Shown: positions 17,917 to 28,095 of the stretch, piece by piece
How the letters are laid out: each line of letters starts with the position of its first letter
Numbering within the stretch: the first letter of the stretch is position 1
Assembly (NCBI RefSeq): GCF_003852715.1
Contig: NZ_RIAV01000003.1
Location: 62,001 to 126,000 of the forward strand
Direction of reading: 5' to 3'
Length of the DNA: 64,000 bases
DNA from: Ectobacillus antri
GTDB taxonomy: Bacteria; Bacillota; Bacilli; Bacillales; Bacillaceae_G
Notes under the pieces: generated by a model
The model's input: only the letters and a program-made list of their open reading frames with translations
Told to the model about the DNA's origin: nothing
The model's database searches: none
Translations under genes and position numbers: made by a program

Positions 17917-19949
17917 GTCTCCACGATAAGGTTGTAGCTGTTAAAGGTATTGGTGAAGAGACTGCGCTACAACTGAATGAAATGGGTATTGTTACTGTAA
18001 ATGATTTATTATATTATTTACCGTACAGATATGAAGATTATGCAATGAAAGACTTAGCAGAAGTTAAACATGAAGAACGTGTTACGGTAGAAGGCAGGGT
18101 TCACAGCCTGCCTCTTTTACAATATTATGGGAAGAAAAAGTCTCGTTTGACGTTTCGTATGCTTGTAGATCGTTATTTAATCAATGTTGTCTGCTTTAAT
18201 CGGCCTTATTATAAAGAAAAATTAAACATGAATGAAGTGGTTACGGTTACAGGGAAGTGGGATCAACATCGACAAACAATATCTGTGACGGAATTGCATT
18301 TTGGCTCACTTGCTAAGCAACGTGAGATAGAACCGGTATACTCTGTAAAAGGAAAAATAACAGTTAAGCAGCTAAGGCGGTATGTATCACATGCTTTAGA
18401 GCAGTATGAAAGTAGTATACAAGATCCTTTGCCTGAAGGGTTGCTTTTGCGTTATAAATTATGGTCTAGTAGAGAAGCGCTGCGTGCGTTGCACTTTCCG
18501 TCTGGACAAGAAGAGTTAAAACAAGCACGCCGTCGATTTGTATACGAGGAATTTTTCTTCTTTCAATTAAAAATGCAGGCGCTGCGCAAAATTGAACGCG
18601 AACAATCTGCAGGTGTTGCAAAGGTATTTTCAGAATCTGTATTACACGAATTTGTACAATCGTTGCCGTTTCCTTTAACAGGTGCACAGCAACGTGTTGT
18701 ATCCGAAATTGTGTCTGACTTGAAATCCCCATATCGTATGAATCGCTTGTTACAAGGTGATGTAGGTTCGGGTAAAACAGTTGTAGCTGCGATTGGTTTA
18801 TATGCCGCGAAGCTTGCTGGTTATCAAGGGGCACTTATGGTTCCTACTGAAATATTGGCGGAGCAACATTTTCATTCGCTAAGAGAATTGTTTCAAGATG
18901 CATTGCAAGTACAACTGCTAACAAGTTCAATAAAGGGAACTAAGCGTCGTGAGGTTTTAAGTCAATTAGCTAGTGGAGAAATTGATGTGCTTGTGGGGAC
19001 GCATGCCCTAATTCAAGATGAAGTAAGTTTTGCACGCCTTGGTTTCGTTATTACGGATGAGCAGCACCGATTTGGTGTAGCACAGCGCCGAGTGCTGCGA
19101 GAGAAAGGCGAACAGCCAGATGTTTTATTTATGACGGCTACGCCCATTCCACGCACGCTGGCTATTACGGCATTCGGAGAGATGGATGTATCAGTTATTG
19201 ATGAAATGCCGGCGGGCAGAAAGGTTATTGAAACATACTGGGCAAAACATGATATGTTTGAACGTGTTTTGGCGTTCGTGGAAAAAGAACTAGTTAAAGG
19301 GCGACAGGCGTATGTGATTTGTCCGCTTATTGAGGAATCGGAAAAGTTGGACGTACAAAATGCGATTGATTTGCACAGTATGTTAACCTATCATTTCCAA
19401 ACGTTTCAAGTTGGCTTGATGCATGGGCGTTTGTCTGCACAAGAAAAAGAAGCAGTCATGCAAGCATTTAGTCAAAATGAAGTACAAGTCCTGGTGTCTA
19501 CTACCGTTGTTGAGGTAGGTGTGAACGTACCGAATGCTACTGTGATGGTTATTTATGATGCGGAACGATTTGGACTTTCACAGCTTCATCAGCTACGTGG
19601 TAGGGTAGGACGTGGTAGTGAACAGTCGTATTGTATTTTAATTGCAGATCCAAAGTCAGAGGTTGGTAAGGAACGGATGCGTATTATGACGGAAACCAAT
19701 GACGGATTTGTGCTTTCTGAAAAAGATTTAGAACTGCGCGGACCAGGCGATTTCTTTGGCAGTAAGCAAAGTGGATTACCGGAATTTAAAGTGGCTGATA
19801 TGGTACATGATTATCGTGTATTGGAGATAGCACGAACAGATGCGACATTACTTGTTAATTCGCGAGCGTTTTGGGAAGAACCTCAATATGAAAGATTGCG
19901 CAAGAATTTAGAGGAAGCTGGTGTGTTTCAAGGGGAAAAATTGGATTAA
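17913..19949 (+). CDS. recG: ATP-dependent DNA helicase RecG
   Basis: RecG reverses stalled replication forks and processes Holliday-like junctions. The 678-aa product has an N-terminal wedge/OB domain and a superfamily 2 helicase core. The core has GDVGSGKTVVAA (about residue 281), ITDEQHRFG, FMTATPIPRT and the QLRGRVGRG box, followed by the RecG-specific C-terminal lobe FFGSKQSGLPEFK. The GTG at 17913 overlaps the sdaAA stop; no ATG near the N-terminus gives a better alignment. The N-terminal 20 residues look less conserved than the rest. Confidence 0.96.
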   Translation: MSLHDKVVAVKGIGEETALQLNEMGIVTVNDLLYYLPYRYEDYAMKDLAEVKHEERVTVEGRVHSLPLLQYYGKKKSRLTFRMLVDRYLINVVCFNRPYYKEKLNMNEVVTVTGKWDQHRQTISVTELHFGSLAKQREIEPVYSVKGKITVKQLRRYVSHALEQYESSIQDPLPEGLLLRYKLWSSREALRALHFPSGQEELKQARRRFVYEEFFFFQLKMQALRKIEREQSAGVAKVFSESVLHEFVQSLPFPLTGAQQRVVSEIVSDLKSPYRMNRLLQGDVGSGKTVVAAIGLYAAKLAGYQGALMVPTEILAEQHFHSLRELFQDALQVQLLTSSIKGTKRREVLSQLASGEIDVLVGTHALIQDEVSFARLGFVITDEQHRFGVAQRRVLREKGEQPDVLFMTATPIPRTLAITAFGEMDVSVIDEMPAGRKVIETYWAKHDMFERVLAFVEKELVKGRQAYVICPLIEESEKLDVQNAIDLHSMLTYHFQTFQVGLMHGRLSAQEKEAVMQAFSQNEVQVLVSTTVVEVGVNVPNATVMVIYDAERFGLSQLHQLRGRVGRGSEQSYCILIADPKSEVGKERMRIMTETNDGFVLSEKDLELRGPGDFFGSKQSGLPEFKVADMVHDYRVLEIARTDATLLVNSRAFWEEPQYERLRKNLEEAGVFQGEKLD

Positions 19950-19969
19950 AAACGAAGGAAAAATTTTTG

Positions 19970-20019
19970 TTGCATTCTCTCCCGGTAAATCATATACTAC
20001 TATTAGTACCTAGTCATAA
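19970..20019 (+). promoter_or_regulatory. fapR promoter with FapR operator
   Basis: TTGCAT (19970-19975), a 17-base spacer and TATACT (19993-19998) form a good sigma-A promoter. TTAGTACCTAGTCATAA at 20003-20019 covers the start site. Its left half TTAGTACC is the conserved FapR half-site, while the right half matches the ideal inverted partner at only 5 of 8 positions. Placement is as in B. subtilis, where FapR represses fapR-plsX-fabD-fabG and malonyl-CoA releases it. Confidence 0.75.
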
Positions 20020-20036
20020 ATGGAAGGTGCAGAGAC

Positions 20037-20591
20037 ATGAAAAGAACTAAAAAAGAAAGGCAACAACTATTACAGGAAACGATTTCTGAAAATCCGTTCA
20101 TAACGGATGAAGAGTTGGCTGAAAAGTTTCAAGTCAGCATTCAAACTATTCGGCTGGATCGATTGGAATTATCCATTCCTGAGCTAAGAGAGCGAATTAA
20201 AAATGTTGCCGCTAAGCAATTTGAAGAAAACGTAAAATCTCTATCACTAGAAGAGGTTGTAGGAGAAATTATAGATATAGAAACAGATCGTTACGCCATT
20301 TCAATATTTGATGTGAAAGAAGAGCATGTATTTGCAAGAAATGCAATTGCCAGAGGACATCATTTGTTTGCACAAGCGAATTCACTTGCTGTTGCGGTAA
20401 TTGATGCAGAAGTTGTCTTAACAGCGAAAGCTAGTATTCAATACGTTAGGCCGGTTCGTTTGGGTGAACGCGTTGTTGCTAAAGCAAAAGTAAATGAGAT
20501 AAGTGCAGCCCGAACCATTGTAGAAGTTATCAGCTCTGTTGGTAATGAAACAGTATTTATGGGCACCTTTAACATGCATCGTTCGATGTAG
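20037..20591 (+). CDS. fapR: Transcriptional regulator of fatty acid and phospholipid synthesis FapR
   Basis: FapR is the malonyl-CoA-sensing repressor of membrane lipid genes in Bacilli. The 184-aa product has an N-terminal helix-turn-helix ([28 protein letters not shown], split here as [10 protein letters not shown] and [10 protein letters not shown]). A linker helix and a C-terminal hot-dog thioesterase-like domain from about 70 onward, with [18 protein letters not shown], bind the ligand. Its own promoter carries a FapR site, so it is autoregulated. It opens the plsX-fabD-fabG operon. Confidence 0.95.
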   Translation: MKRTKKERQQLLQETISENPFITDEELAEKFQVSIQTIRLDRLELSIPELRERIKNVAAKQFEENVKSLSLEEVVGEIIDIETDRYAISIFDVKEEHVFARNAIARGHHLFAQANSLAVAVIDAEVVLTAKASIQYVRPVRLGERVVAKAKVNEISAARTIVEVISSVGNETVFMGTFNMHRSM

Positions 20592-20644
20592 TTTTTACAC
20601 TCAAAATCAGCGCTGTATTCAGACAGAAAAGTGAGGAACAAGTC

Positions 20645-21646
20645 ATGAAAATTGCAATTGATGCTATGGGAGGCGATCATGCACCTGAAGCAGTTGTACT
20701 TGGTGCGATGAAAGCAATCCAAGCATACAAGGATTTACATATTACTTTAGTCGGAAACGAACAAGAAATTCGCAAGTATTTGAAGCAAACGGAGCGTATT
20801 TCTATTTTACACACAGATGAGGTCATTGAGGCAACGGAAGAGCCAGTACGCGCGGTAAGAAGAAAAAAAGGTGCATCCTTAGTACTGATGGCGCAAGAGG
20901 TAAAAGAAGGTCGAGCTGATGCCTGCATTTCAGCCGGTAGCACCGGGGCATTAATGGCAGCGGGGTTGTTTGTTGTCGGACGTATAGCCGGTATTGAACG
21001 ACCAGCATTGTCTCCTACCATGCCGACAATTGACGGTAAAGGATTCGTTATGCTCGATGTGGGTGCTAATGTGGATGCAAAGCCAACGCATTTATATCAA
21101 TATGCAGTTATGGGTTCTATTTATGCGGAAAAAGTGAGAGGTGTTGCGAAGCCGCGAGTAGGTCTTTTAAATGTTGGTACGGAAGATGGGAAGGGAAATG
21201 AGTTAACCAAAAAAGCATTTTCAATGCTTAAAGATTCCAATCTCAACTTCATCGGCAACATAGAAGCACGTGACTTATTACAGGGAGTTGCTGATGTTGT
21301 CGTGTGTGACGGCTTTACAGGAAATGTAGCGCTTAAATCCATTGAAGGTACGGCTTTGTCTGTTTTTTCAATGTTGAAATCGCAACTTACAAGCTCTTTC
21401 ACAAGCAAACTGGCAGCTGCTGTCTTAAAGCCTAAGCTAATGGGGTTAAAGCAACAAATGGATTATTCAGAGTACGGCGGAGCTGCATTATTTGGATTAA
21501 AGGCACCGGTAATTAAAGCTCATGGCTCTTCAGATGAACAAGCTATTTTTAGCGCAATTCGTCAAACAAGAGAAATGGTTGAAAAACAAGTTACGCCAAC
21601 AATTACAACAATGATTGAGGAGGCGTCACTACAAGAGGAGGAATAA
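20645..21646 (+). CDS. plsX: Phosphate acyltransferase PlsX
   Basis: PlsX makes acyl-phosphate from acyl-ACP, the first committed step of phospholipid synthesis in most Gram-positives; PlsY then uses the product. The 333-aa protein starts [18 protein letters not shown], the family signature, with [12 protein letters not shown] near 100 and [13 protein letters not shown] near 222. It is a soluble protein that binds the membrane peripherally. GAGGAACAAGTC precedes the ATG. The fabD start follows after one base. Confidence 0.96.
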   Translation: MKIAIDAMGGDHAPEAVVLGAMKAIQAYKDLHITLVGNEQEIRKYLKQTERISILHTDEVIEATEEPVRAVRRKKGASLVLMAQEVKEGRADACISAGSTGALMAAGLFVVGRIAGIERPALSPTMPTIDGKGFVMLDVGANVDAKPTHLYQYAVMGSIYAEKVRGVAKPRVGLLNVGTEDGKGNELTKKAFSMLKDSNLNFIGNIEARDLLQGVADVVVCDGFTGNVALKSIEGTALSVFSMLKSQLTSSFTSKLAAAVLKPKLMGLKQQMDYSEYGGAALFGLKAPVIKAHGSSDEQAIFSAIRQTREMVEKQVTPTITTMIEEASLQEEE

Positions 21647-21647
21647 T

Positions 21648-22589
21648 ATGGGAAAACTGGCATTTTTATTTCCGGGACAAGGCTCACAAGCCATTGGTAT
21701 GGGTAAGCAGTTAGCTGAGGTATCTAAAGAGGCGGCATCTGTGTTCCAAGAAGCAAATGAAGTGTTGCAAACAAATTTGAGTGAGTTGATGTTTGCAGGG
21801 TCGCAGGAAGAGTTGACAAAAACAACAAACGCGCAGCCTGCTCTACTAACAGTGAGTGCGGCCATTCTTGCGGCAATGGAACAATACGCTATTACACCGG
21901 ACTATGTGGCAGGTCACAGTCTAGGGGAATATAGCGCACTTGTGGCTGCGAAGGCTATTTCATTTGCCGATGGTGTATATGCTGTCCGAAAACGAGGAGA
22001 GTATATGGAAGAAGCCGTTCCTGACGGTCAAGGAGCTATGGCTGCCATATTGGGTATGGATGTTACCAAACTTGTTGATGTCACAGAAACAGTGACAAAG
22101 TCCGGGCATTCTGTACAAATTGCCAATATGAACAGCGCTAGTCAAATTGTAATATCTGGTACGAAAACAGGAGTGGAGCTAGCAGCTGCAGCTGCTAAAG
22201 AACAAGGAGCAAAGCGTGCCATTATGCTTCGCGTCAGCGGACCGTTTCATTCGGATTTAATGCGGCCTGCTGCAGATAAGTTTCGTTCTGTATTATCAAA
22301 TATCACCATTAGAAATGCAGAGATACCAGTCATTAGCAATGTGACAGGAGAAATTGTAACTGCTAAAGAGGAAATTCAAGAACGTTTGGTACAACAATTG
22401 TACTCCCCCGTTCAATGGTATCCGTCCATTGAAAAAATGATTGCACTTGGTGTAGATACTTTTGTCGAAATCGGACCCGGAAAAGTACTTGCCGGTTTAA
22501 TGAAAACCATTGCTCCTTCTGTGAAGACATATGCCATATACGATGAAGATACGATGAAAGACACAATTTCCCAGTTGAGAGGAGAATAA
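21648..22589 (+). CDS. fabD: Malonyl-CoA:ACP transacylase
   Basis: FabD loads malonate from CoA onto acyl carrier protein. The 313-aa product starts [19 protein letters not shown]. It has the nucleophile Ser91 in [10 protein letters not shown] and the catalytic histidine in SGPFHSDLM. The ATG at 21648 sits one base after the plsX stop, with AGAGGAGGAATA as ribosome binding site inside the end of plsX. A longer frame beginning at 21615 overlaps plsX and lacks support. Confidence 0.96.
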   Translation: MGKLAFLFPGQGSQAIGMGKQLAEVSKEAASVFQEANEVLQTNLSELMFAGSQEELTKTTNAQPALLTVSAAILAAMEQYAITPDYVAGHSLGEYSALVAAKAISFADGVYAVRKRGEYMEEAVPDGQGAMAAILGMDVTKLVDVTETVTKSGHSVQIANMNSASQIVISGTKTGVELAAAAAKEQGAKRAIMLRVSGPFHSDLMRPAADKFRSVLSNITIRNAEIPVISNVTGEIVTAKEEIQERLVQQLYSPVQWYPSIEKMIALGVDTFVEIGPGKVLAGLMKTIAPSVKTYAIYDEDTMKDTISQLRGE

Positions 22590-22591
22590 GT

Positions 22592-23332
22592 ATGCTAACA
22601 GGTCGAGTCGCATTAGTAACGGGGGCATCTCGAGGAATTGGACGTGCTGTGGCTCTTGATTTAGCCAGACATGGTGCTAGCGTCGTCGTTAACTATGCAG
22701 GGAATGAAGCAAAGGCTAACGAAGTAGTTGATGAAATAAAAGCTCTAGGATCAGAAGCAATTGCAGTCAAGGCTGATGTGGCGAATGGAGAAGAAGTTGC
22801 AGAATTGATTAAAACGGCTACAGACGCATTTGGTAAAATTGATATTTTAGTAAATAATGCTGGTATTACGAAAGATAACCTGCTCATGCGAATGAAAGAA
22901 GAAGAATGGGATGCAGTCATCAATACAAATTTAAAAGGTGTGTTTTTATGCACAAAAGCTGTATCCCGTCTGATGATGCGTCAGCGCTATGGTCGCATTA
23001 TTAACGTAGCATCGGTTGTGGGTGTAACGGGAAACCCGGGACAAGCAAACTATGTGGCAGCAAAAGCTGGTGTTATTGGCTTTACAAAAACAGCTGCAAA
23101 GGAACTAGCAGCTCGTAATATCACAGTAAACGCCATTGCGCCTGGTTTTATTGTGACTGATATGACGGATGTGTTATCTGAAGGTATTAAAGACGATTTG
23201 TTAAAGCTAATTCCACTTGCGAAGCTTGGTGCAGCTGAAGATATTGCCAATGCAGTTACGTTCTTGGCTTCAGAAAAAAGCGGCTATATTACCGGACAAA
23301 CCTTGCATGTAGATGGTGGAATGGCCATGTAA
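22592..23332 (+). CDS. fabG: 3-oxoacyl-ACP reductase
   Basis: FabG reduces beta-ketoacyl-ACP with NADPH in fatty-acid elongation. The 246-aa protein is a classical short-chain dehydrogenase: [10 protein letters not shown] for the cofactor, NNAG, and the catalytic pair Tyr154 and Lys158 in NYVAAKAG. It ends [17 protein letters not shown]. Position two bases after fabD and ahead of acpP makes the FabG identity secure among the many SDR paralogues. It is the last gene of the FapR-controlled unit before the acpP promoter. Confidence 0.96.
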   Translation: MLTGRVALVTGASRGIGRAVALDLARHGASVVVNYAGNEAKANEVVDEIKALGSEAIAVKADVANGEEVAELIKTATDAFGKIDILVNNAGITKDNLLMRMKEEEWDAVINTNLKGVFLCTKAVSRLMMRQRYGRIINVASVVGVTGNPGQANYVAAKAGVIGFTKTAAKELAARNITVNAIAPGFIVTDMTDVLSEGIKDDLLKLIPLAKLGAAEDIANAVTFLASEKSGYITGQTLHVDGGMAM

Positions 23333-23365
23333 AAGCTTTTATTGTATGATTGTTTCAATGGAACG

Positions 23366-23405
23366 TTGATTTCACCTAGTTTTTTTGTAAAATATTTAAT
23401 ATAAT
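23366..23405 (+). promoter_or_regulatory. acpP promoter region
   Basis: A perfect TATAAT at 23400-23405 has only a weak -35 (TAGTTT at 23377). An overlapping pair, TTGATT (23366-23371) and TAAAAT (23388-23393) with a 16-base spacer, is the other choice. A separate acpP promoter agrees with the heavy need for ACP. Confidence 0.45.
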
Positions 23406-23428
23406 GACTTGAGGGGAGGTGAATAGGC

Positions 23429-23662
23429 ATGGCAGATGTTTTAGAGCGTGTAACGAAAATTATCGTTGACCGTCTAGGTGTAGACGAGACTGAAGTGGCA
23501 CCTTCTGCAAGCTTTAAAGAAGATTTAGGGGCAGATTCCCTTGATGTTGTAGAACTTGTAATGCAGTTGGAAGACGAGTTTGAAATGGAAATTTCTGATG
23601 AAGACGCAGAAAAGATTGCTACTGTTGGTGATGCTGTTTCTTACATAGAGAGCCACCTATAA
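23429..23662 (+). CDS. acpP: Acyl carrier protein
   Basis: ACP carries growing acyl chains on a 4'-phosphopantetheine arm. The 77-aa acidic protein has the modification site [12 protein letters not shown] with Ser37 as the attachment residue, flanked by the usual helices. GAGGGGAGGTG is a near-ideal ribosome binding site. It has its own promoter and terminator, separating it from fabG upstream and rnc downstream, although read-through into rnc is likely because no promoter for rnc is obvious. Confidence 0.97.
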   Translation: MADVLERVTKIIVDRLGVDETEVAPSASFKEDLGADSLDVVELVMQLEDEFEMEISDEDAEKIATVGDAVSYIESHL

Positions 23663-23669
23663 GAGTATG

Positions 23670-23702
23670 AGCAAGTCCCTTTCTACAAGGGGCTTGCTTT
23701 TA
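23670..23702 (+). terminator. Intrinsic terminator after acpP
   Basis: GCAAGTCCCTT pairs with AAGGGGCTTGC around a short loop (about 23671-23697), followed by TTTT. The stem has one G-T wobble pair. Confidence 0.85.
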
Positions 23703-23731
23703 GCATATTGCGGGCGGATATGGAGGGGCCT

Positions 23732-24466
23732 ATGCCGTACAGACGACAGAGAGACAAGAGAACTGAATTGAAATATCGAGAAGCATTTAAAAAGTTTCAA
23801 GATGATATTGGCATTGTATTCAAAAATGAAAGATTGCTAATTCAAGCTTTCACGCATTCATCGTATGTGAATGAGCATCGTAAAAAACCTCATGAAGATA
23901 ATGAACGTTTGGAGTTTTTAGGTGATGCAGTGCTTGAGCTCACCGTTTCACAATATTTGTTTCAAATGTACCCGACAATGAGTGAAGGAGAATTGACAAA
24001 AATGCGCGCAGCTATCGTATGTGAACCGTCGCTTGTGCAATTTGCCAATGAGCTTTCCTTTGGTAATCTAGTTCTTCTTGGTAAAGGTGAGGAAATGACG
24101 GGAGGACGAGAGCGTCCGGCTTTGCTAGCTGACGTATTTGAAGCATTTATCGGTGCTTTGTACTTGGACCAAGGGCTTGAAACGGTATGGGGCTTTTTAA
24201 AAAACATTGTATATCCGAAAATCAATGATGGTGCTTTTTCTCATGTGATGGATTTTAAAAGTCAGCTTCAGGAACTCATTCAGCGTGATGGAAGCGGTAG
24301 TATTGAATATCAAATTTTGCAAGAAAAGGGTCCAGCACATAATAGAGAGTTTGTGTCACGTGTGACATTGAACGGATCCGCTTTAGGACTTGGTAGCGGT
24401 AGATCTAAAAAAGAAGCAGAGCAACATGCTGCTGAAGAAGCTTTAAAAAAATTAAAAGAACATTAA
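23732..24466 (+). CDS. rnc: Ribonuclease III
   Basis: RNase III cleaves double-stranded RNA, matures rRNA and processes the SRP RNA in Bacilli. The 244-aa product has the signature [13 protein letters not shown] near residue 54, the second acidic site in [14 protein letters not shown], and a C-terminal dsRNA-binding domain with [12 protein letters not shown] and [13 protein letters not shown]. The ATG at 23732 follows ATGGAGGGG and yields MPYRRQRD, as in B. cereus MPYRKYRE; an earlier frame start at 23708 has no site. Its neighbours smc, ftsY and ffh are the usual ones. Confidence 0.95.
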   Translation: MPYRRQRDKRTELKYREAFKKFQDDIGIVFKNERLLIQAFTHSSYVNEHRKKPHEDNERLEFLGDAVLELTVSQYLFQMYPTMSEGELTKMRAAIVCEPSLVQFANELSFGNLVLLGKGEEMTGGRERPALLADVFEAFIGALYLDQGLETVWGFLKNIVYPKINDGAFSHVMDFKSQLQELIQRDGSGSIEYQILQEKGPAHNREFVSRVTLNGSALGLGSGRSKKEAEQHAAEEALKKLKEH

Positions 24467-24472
24467 TAGTGC

Positions 24473-24496
24473 AATCCCCCTTGTGAGAGGGGGATT
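24473..24496 (+). other. Hairpin between rnc and smc without a U tract
   Basis: AATCCCCC (24473-24480) pairs with GGGGGATT (24489-24496) around an 8-base loop. No T run follows, so it is not a standard terminator. It could stabilise the rnc 3' end or be a processing site. Confidence 0.6.
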
Positions 24497-24519
24497 CGTT
24501 GTGATAGGGGGAGTACATT

Positions 24520-27500
24520 ATGTTCCTCAAAAGATTGGAAATAGCCGGATTTAAATCTTTTGCTGAAAAAGTATCCATTGATTTCGTTCCTGGTGTCACA
24601 GCTGTTGTTGGACCGAACGGAAGTGGGAAAAGTAATATAACAGATGCAATTAGATGGGTTCTTGGTGAACAATCTGTAAAATCTTTGCGTGGTGCCAAAA
24701 TGGAAGATGTTATTTTTGCCGGAAGTGACTCGCGCAGGGCTCTAAATGTAGCTGAAGTGACACTAACACTTGATAATGAAGATGAACGCTTACCGGTAGC
24801 GTATAGCGAGGTCAGTGTAACCAGACGAGTATATCGTTCTGGTGAGAGCGATTTCTTTATAAATAAACAATCATGTCGATTAAAAGATATTGTGGACTTA
24901 TTTATGGACTCCGGTATGGGGAGGGAAGCTTTCTCTATTATTAGTCAAGGGAAGGTAGAACAAATTTTAAGTAGTAAGGCAGAGGATAGACGTAGTATTT
25001 TTGAGGAAGCAGCAGGTGTATTAAAGTATAAAACACGGAAAAAAAAGGCAGAAGTAAAGCTCGAAGAGACTCAAGAAAACTTACATCGGGTGGAAGATAT
25101 CATCCATGAGCTAAGCGCACAAATTGAGCCCCTTCGCATGCAGGCATCCGCGGCAAAGGATTATTTAGAGCAAAAAGAAGTGCTTGAACAAGTAGAGGCT
25201 GCGTTGATTGTACATGAGATTGAAGAATTGCATCAAAAGTGGGAAAAGTTACTTGCAGAGCTGGAACAAAACAAAGAACGAGAACTGCAGCTGGCTACAA
25301 AACTGCAAAAAGATGAAGCTTTTATTGAGGAATTACGCTCTCAGGTGCAGGCTGTAGATGAGTCAGTTGCTTCTTTGCAAGAAGTTTTGCTTTTAACAAG
25401 CAAAGAACTGGAGAAATTGGAGGGGCAGCGTGAGCTTTTAAAGGAAAGAAAGAAAAATGCAAGTGCCCATTCTGTGCAATTGCAAGAAAGTATTGATACG
25501 TTAGCATCTAAGCTTGCTGGGTATGAGGCAAGTATTGTCTCCGAAAATCAAGTGTTGCATAGGATGAAAGAACACGTGGCGGAGATTAAGCAGAAATTAG
25601 AGGAAAAAGAAATTGCAATCGCCAATCTGGAGCAGAATTTAGATGAGCAAATAGAGTCATTAAAGGCGGATTATATTGAAATTTTAAATGAACAGGCTGG
25701 CTATCGCAATGAATTGGTCATGCTTGAGGAACAAGCGGGACAATATGCATTCAAAAATAAGCGCCTAGATGAAGAAAATGCCAAGTATCTTCAGTTAAGA
25801 AATGAAGTGCAAGCCAAAAAAGAGCGTTTAATTTTACAATATCAAGAAATGGAAACCAAAACGAAAAATACTATGCTTTTGTTGCGAGAAACAGAAAATG
25901 CATTAGAACAGCGCAAAAAGCAATGTGCCATAGATGAAAGCAAGCTGTATCAAGCATATCAATTTTTACAACAAATGCGTTCTCGCAAAGAAATGTTGGA
26001 GGAAATGCAAGAGGATTACACTGGATTTTATCAGGGTGTACGTGAAGTGTTAAAGGCGCGAGGAAGTTTGTTACAAGGGATTGAAGGGGCCGTTGCGGAG
26101 CTCATTGCAGTACCACAAAAATATGAAATTGCAATTGAAACGACACTAGGTGCTGCTATGCAGCATGTTGTAGTAGAAACAGAGGCGCATGGTCGTGCAG
26201 CTATCGCTTTTCTAAAAACCAATCAATACGGGAGAGCAACGTTTTTGCCGCTAAGTGTAATAAAAGGAAAGCAGATTGGTGCAGAAGTATTACATATAGT
26301 TAAGCAGCATGCAACGTTTTTAGGTGTAGCTGCCGATTTGGTTCAATATGATCCAAAATATAAAGCAATTGTTTACAATTTGCTGGGTACTGTTTTAGTA
26401 ACAGCTGATTTAAAAGGAGCAAATGAATTGGCGCGTCTCGTGCAATATCGCTATCGTATTGTTACACTAGAAGGGGATATTGTAAATCCAGGAGGTGCTA
26501 TGACTGGTGGTGCTGTAAAGCAGGCACGCACATCGCTTCTTGGCAGACAGCGCGAGCTGGAAGTAACTACTGAAAAGCTCAAAGACATGGAAATAAAAAC
26601 GCATGCCTTAGAGGAACAGGTTCGTCAAGCGAAGCGTGAGATAGAAGAAAAGGAAATTCTTCTCGCCAAGCTTCGTCAGCAATTAGATGAAATACGCCCG
26701 AATGAGCAAAAGCTCGTAGCTGAATTGGCACAGGTAGAATCTGAGGAACAAAGGGTGAATGAGCGCCTTTCTATGTATGATTTAGAGATGGAAGGGTTCC
26801 AAGAAGATGAGTTCAAAGTAAAAGAGCGTCAGAGTCATTTAAAAGACAAACTTGCAATCATTCAGAAAAATCTTCAGAATATGGATGAAAACCTTGCTAA
26901 GCTGACTAAACGAAAGCAGGAACAAGCTGCCTTACGTGATAGACTGCAAGCAGAAATAACTGATTTAAAGGTACAACATGCACAACAGCAACAACGGTTG
27001 TCTAATCAACAGGAGAAAACAATTCGACTTAGAGAAGAGCAAAAAGAAACAGCGGAATTACTGACAAAAACACAAGAAGATCTCTTGTTCTTAAAGCAAG
27101 AGATGAACTCAAATTCAAGTGGCGAGCAGCAAATTGAAAAGCGTATTATGAAAAAAGCACAGGATAGTGAGCAGACAACAGAATTAATAAGTACGCGGCG
27201 TAAGCAACGTTTTGAGATGCAGGGCAAATTGGAAAGTTTAGAATTGGAAACGCGTGAAACAAAAAGAAACCATAAGTACTTGTTGGATGTCACAAAAGAT
27301 CAAGAGGTACAAGCAAATCGTTTAGACGTAGAACTCGAAAACAGGTTACAACACTTGCGTGAAGAATACGGTGTATCGTTTGAAGCTGCCAAAATCAAAT
27401 ATCCAATGCTAATAACTGCCGAGGAAGCACGTAAAAAAGTACGCCTTGTGAAAACATCAATTGAAGAGTTAGGCACTGTAAACTTAGGTGCAATTGATGA

Positions 27501-28080
27501 ATATGATAGAGTTTCAGAACGTTATACGTTTCTTCTCACACAGCGCGATGATCTTCGTGAAGCAAAGGAGACGCTACACCAAGTCATTGGAGAAATGGAT
27601 GAAGAAATGAAAAAACGCTTTTCCTTTACGTTTGAGGCCATTCGAGCAGAATTCCAATTTATTTTCAAAGAACTGTTTGGCGGTGGGCGCGCTGATCTTG
27701 TGATGACTGATGCAAAAGATGTTTTGCATACAGGTGTTGACATTGTAGCACAACCTCCCGGTAAAAAACTGCAGAATCTCGGATTGTTATCAGGGGGAGA
27801 GCGTGCTTTGACTGCAATCGCGCTATTGTTTGCTATTTTAAAGGTACGACCGGTTCCGTTTTGTGTACTAGATGAGGTAGAAGCCGCGCTTGATGAAGCA
27901 AATGTAGCACGATTTGCGCAGTATTTAAAGCGATTCAGCAACGAAACGCAATTTATTGTTATTACGCACCGAAAAGGTACAATGGAAGAATGTGATGTTC
28001 TCTATGGTGTTACAATGCAAGAGTCTGGTGTGTCTAGGCTGGTGTCAGTTCGATTAGATGAACCTGTTATAAATGAATAG
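24520..28080 (+). CDS. smc: Chromosome segregation ATPase SMC
   Basis: SMC with ScpA and ScpB forms the condensin that loads at ParB sites and aligns chromosome arms. The 1186-aa protein has the N-terminal head with GPNGSGKSN, a first coiled coil (about 170-500) and the hinge around 510-670 with GGAMTGGA. The second coiled coil (~680-1020) and the C-terminal head follow, with LSGGERALTAIALLF at 1090 and FCVLDEVEAALD. The length is typical. GATAGGGGGAG precedes the ATG. ftsY follows after 15 bases, the conserved rnc-smc-ftsY arrangement. Confidence 0.97.
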   Translation: MFLKRLEIAGFKSFAEKVSIDFVPGVTAVVGPNGSGKSNITDAIRWVLGEQSVKSLRGAKMEDVIFAGSDSRRALNVAEVTLTLDNEDERLPVAYSEVSVTRRVYRSGESDFFINKQSCRLKDIVDLFMDSGMGREAFSIISQGKVEQILSSKAEDRRSIFEEAAGVLKYKTRKKKAEVKLEETQENLHRVEDIIHELSAQIEPLRMQASAAKDYLEQKEVLEQVEAALIVHEIEELHQKWEKLLAELEQNKERELQLATKLQKDEAFIEELRSQVQAVDESVASLQEVLLLTSKELEKLEGQRELLKERKKNASAHSVQLQESIDTLASKLAGYEASIVSENQVLHRMKEHVAEIKQKLEEKEIAIANLEQNLDEQIESLKADYIEILNEQAGYRNELVMLEEQAGQYAFKNKRLDEENAKYLQLRNEVQAKKERLILQYQEMETKTKNTMLLLRETENALEQRKKQCAIDESKLYQAYQFLQQMRSRKEMLEEMQEDYTGFYQGVREVLKARGSLLQGIEGAVAELIAVPQKYEIAIETTLGAAMQHVVVETEAHGRAAIAFLKTNQYGRATFLPLSVIKGKQIGAEVLHIVKQHATFLGVAADLVQYDPKYKAIVYNLLGTVLVTADLKGANELARLVQYRYRIVTLEGDIVNPGGAMTGGAVKQARTSLLGRQRELEVTTEKLKDMEIKTHALEEQVRQAKREIEEKEILLAKLRQQLDEIRPNEQKLVAELAQVESEEQRVNERLSMYDLEMEGFQEDEFKVKERQSHLKDKLAIIQKNLQNMDENLAKLTKRKQEQAALRDRLQAEITDLKVQHAQQQQRLSNQQEKTIRLREEQKETAELLTKTQEDLLFLKQEMNSNSSGEQQIEKRIMKKAQDSEQTTELISTRRKQRFEMQGKLESLELETRETKRNHKYLLDVTKDQEVQANRLDVELENRLQHLREEYGVSFEAAKIKYPMLITAEEARKKVRLVKTSIEELGTVNLGAIDEYDRVSERYTFLLTQRDDLREAKETLHQVIGEMDEEMKKRFSFTFEAIRAEFQFIFKELFGGGRADLVMTDAKDVLHTGVDIVAQPPGKKLQNLGLLSGGERALTAIALLFAILKVRPVPFCVLDEVEAALDEANVARFAQYLKRFSNETQFIVITHRKGTMEECDVLYGVTMQESGVSRLVSVRLDEPVINE

Positions 28081-28095
28081 AGAGGAAGAATATGC

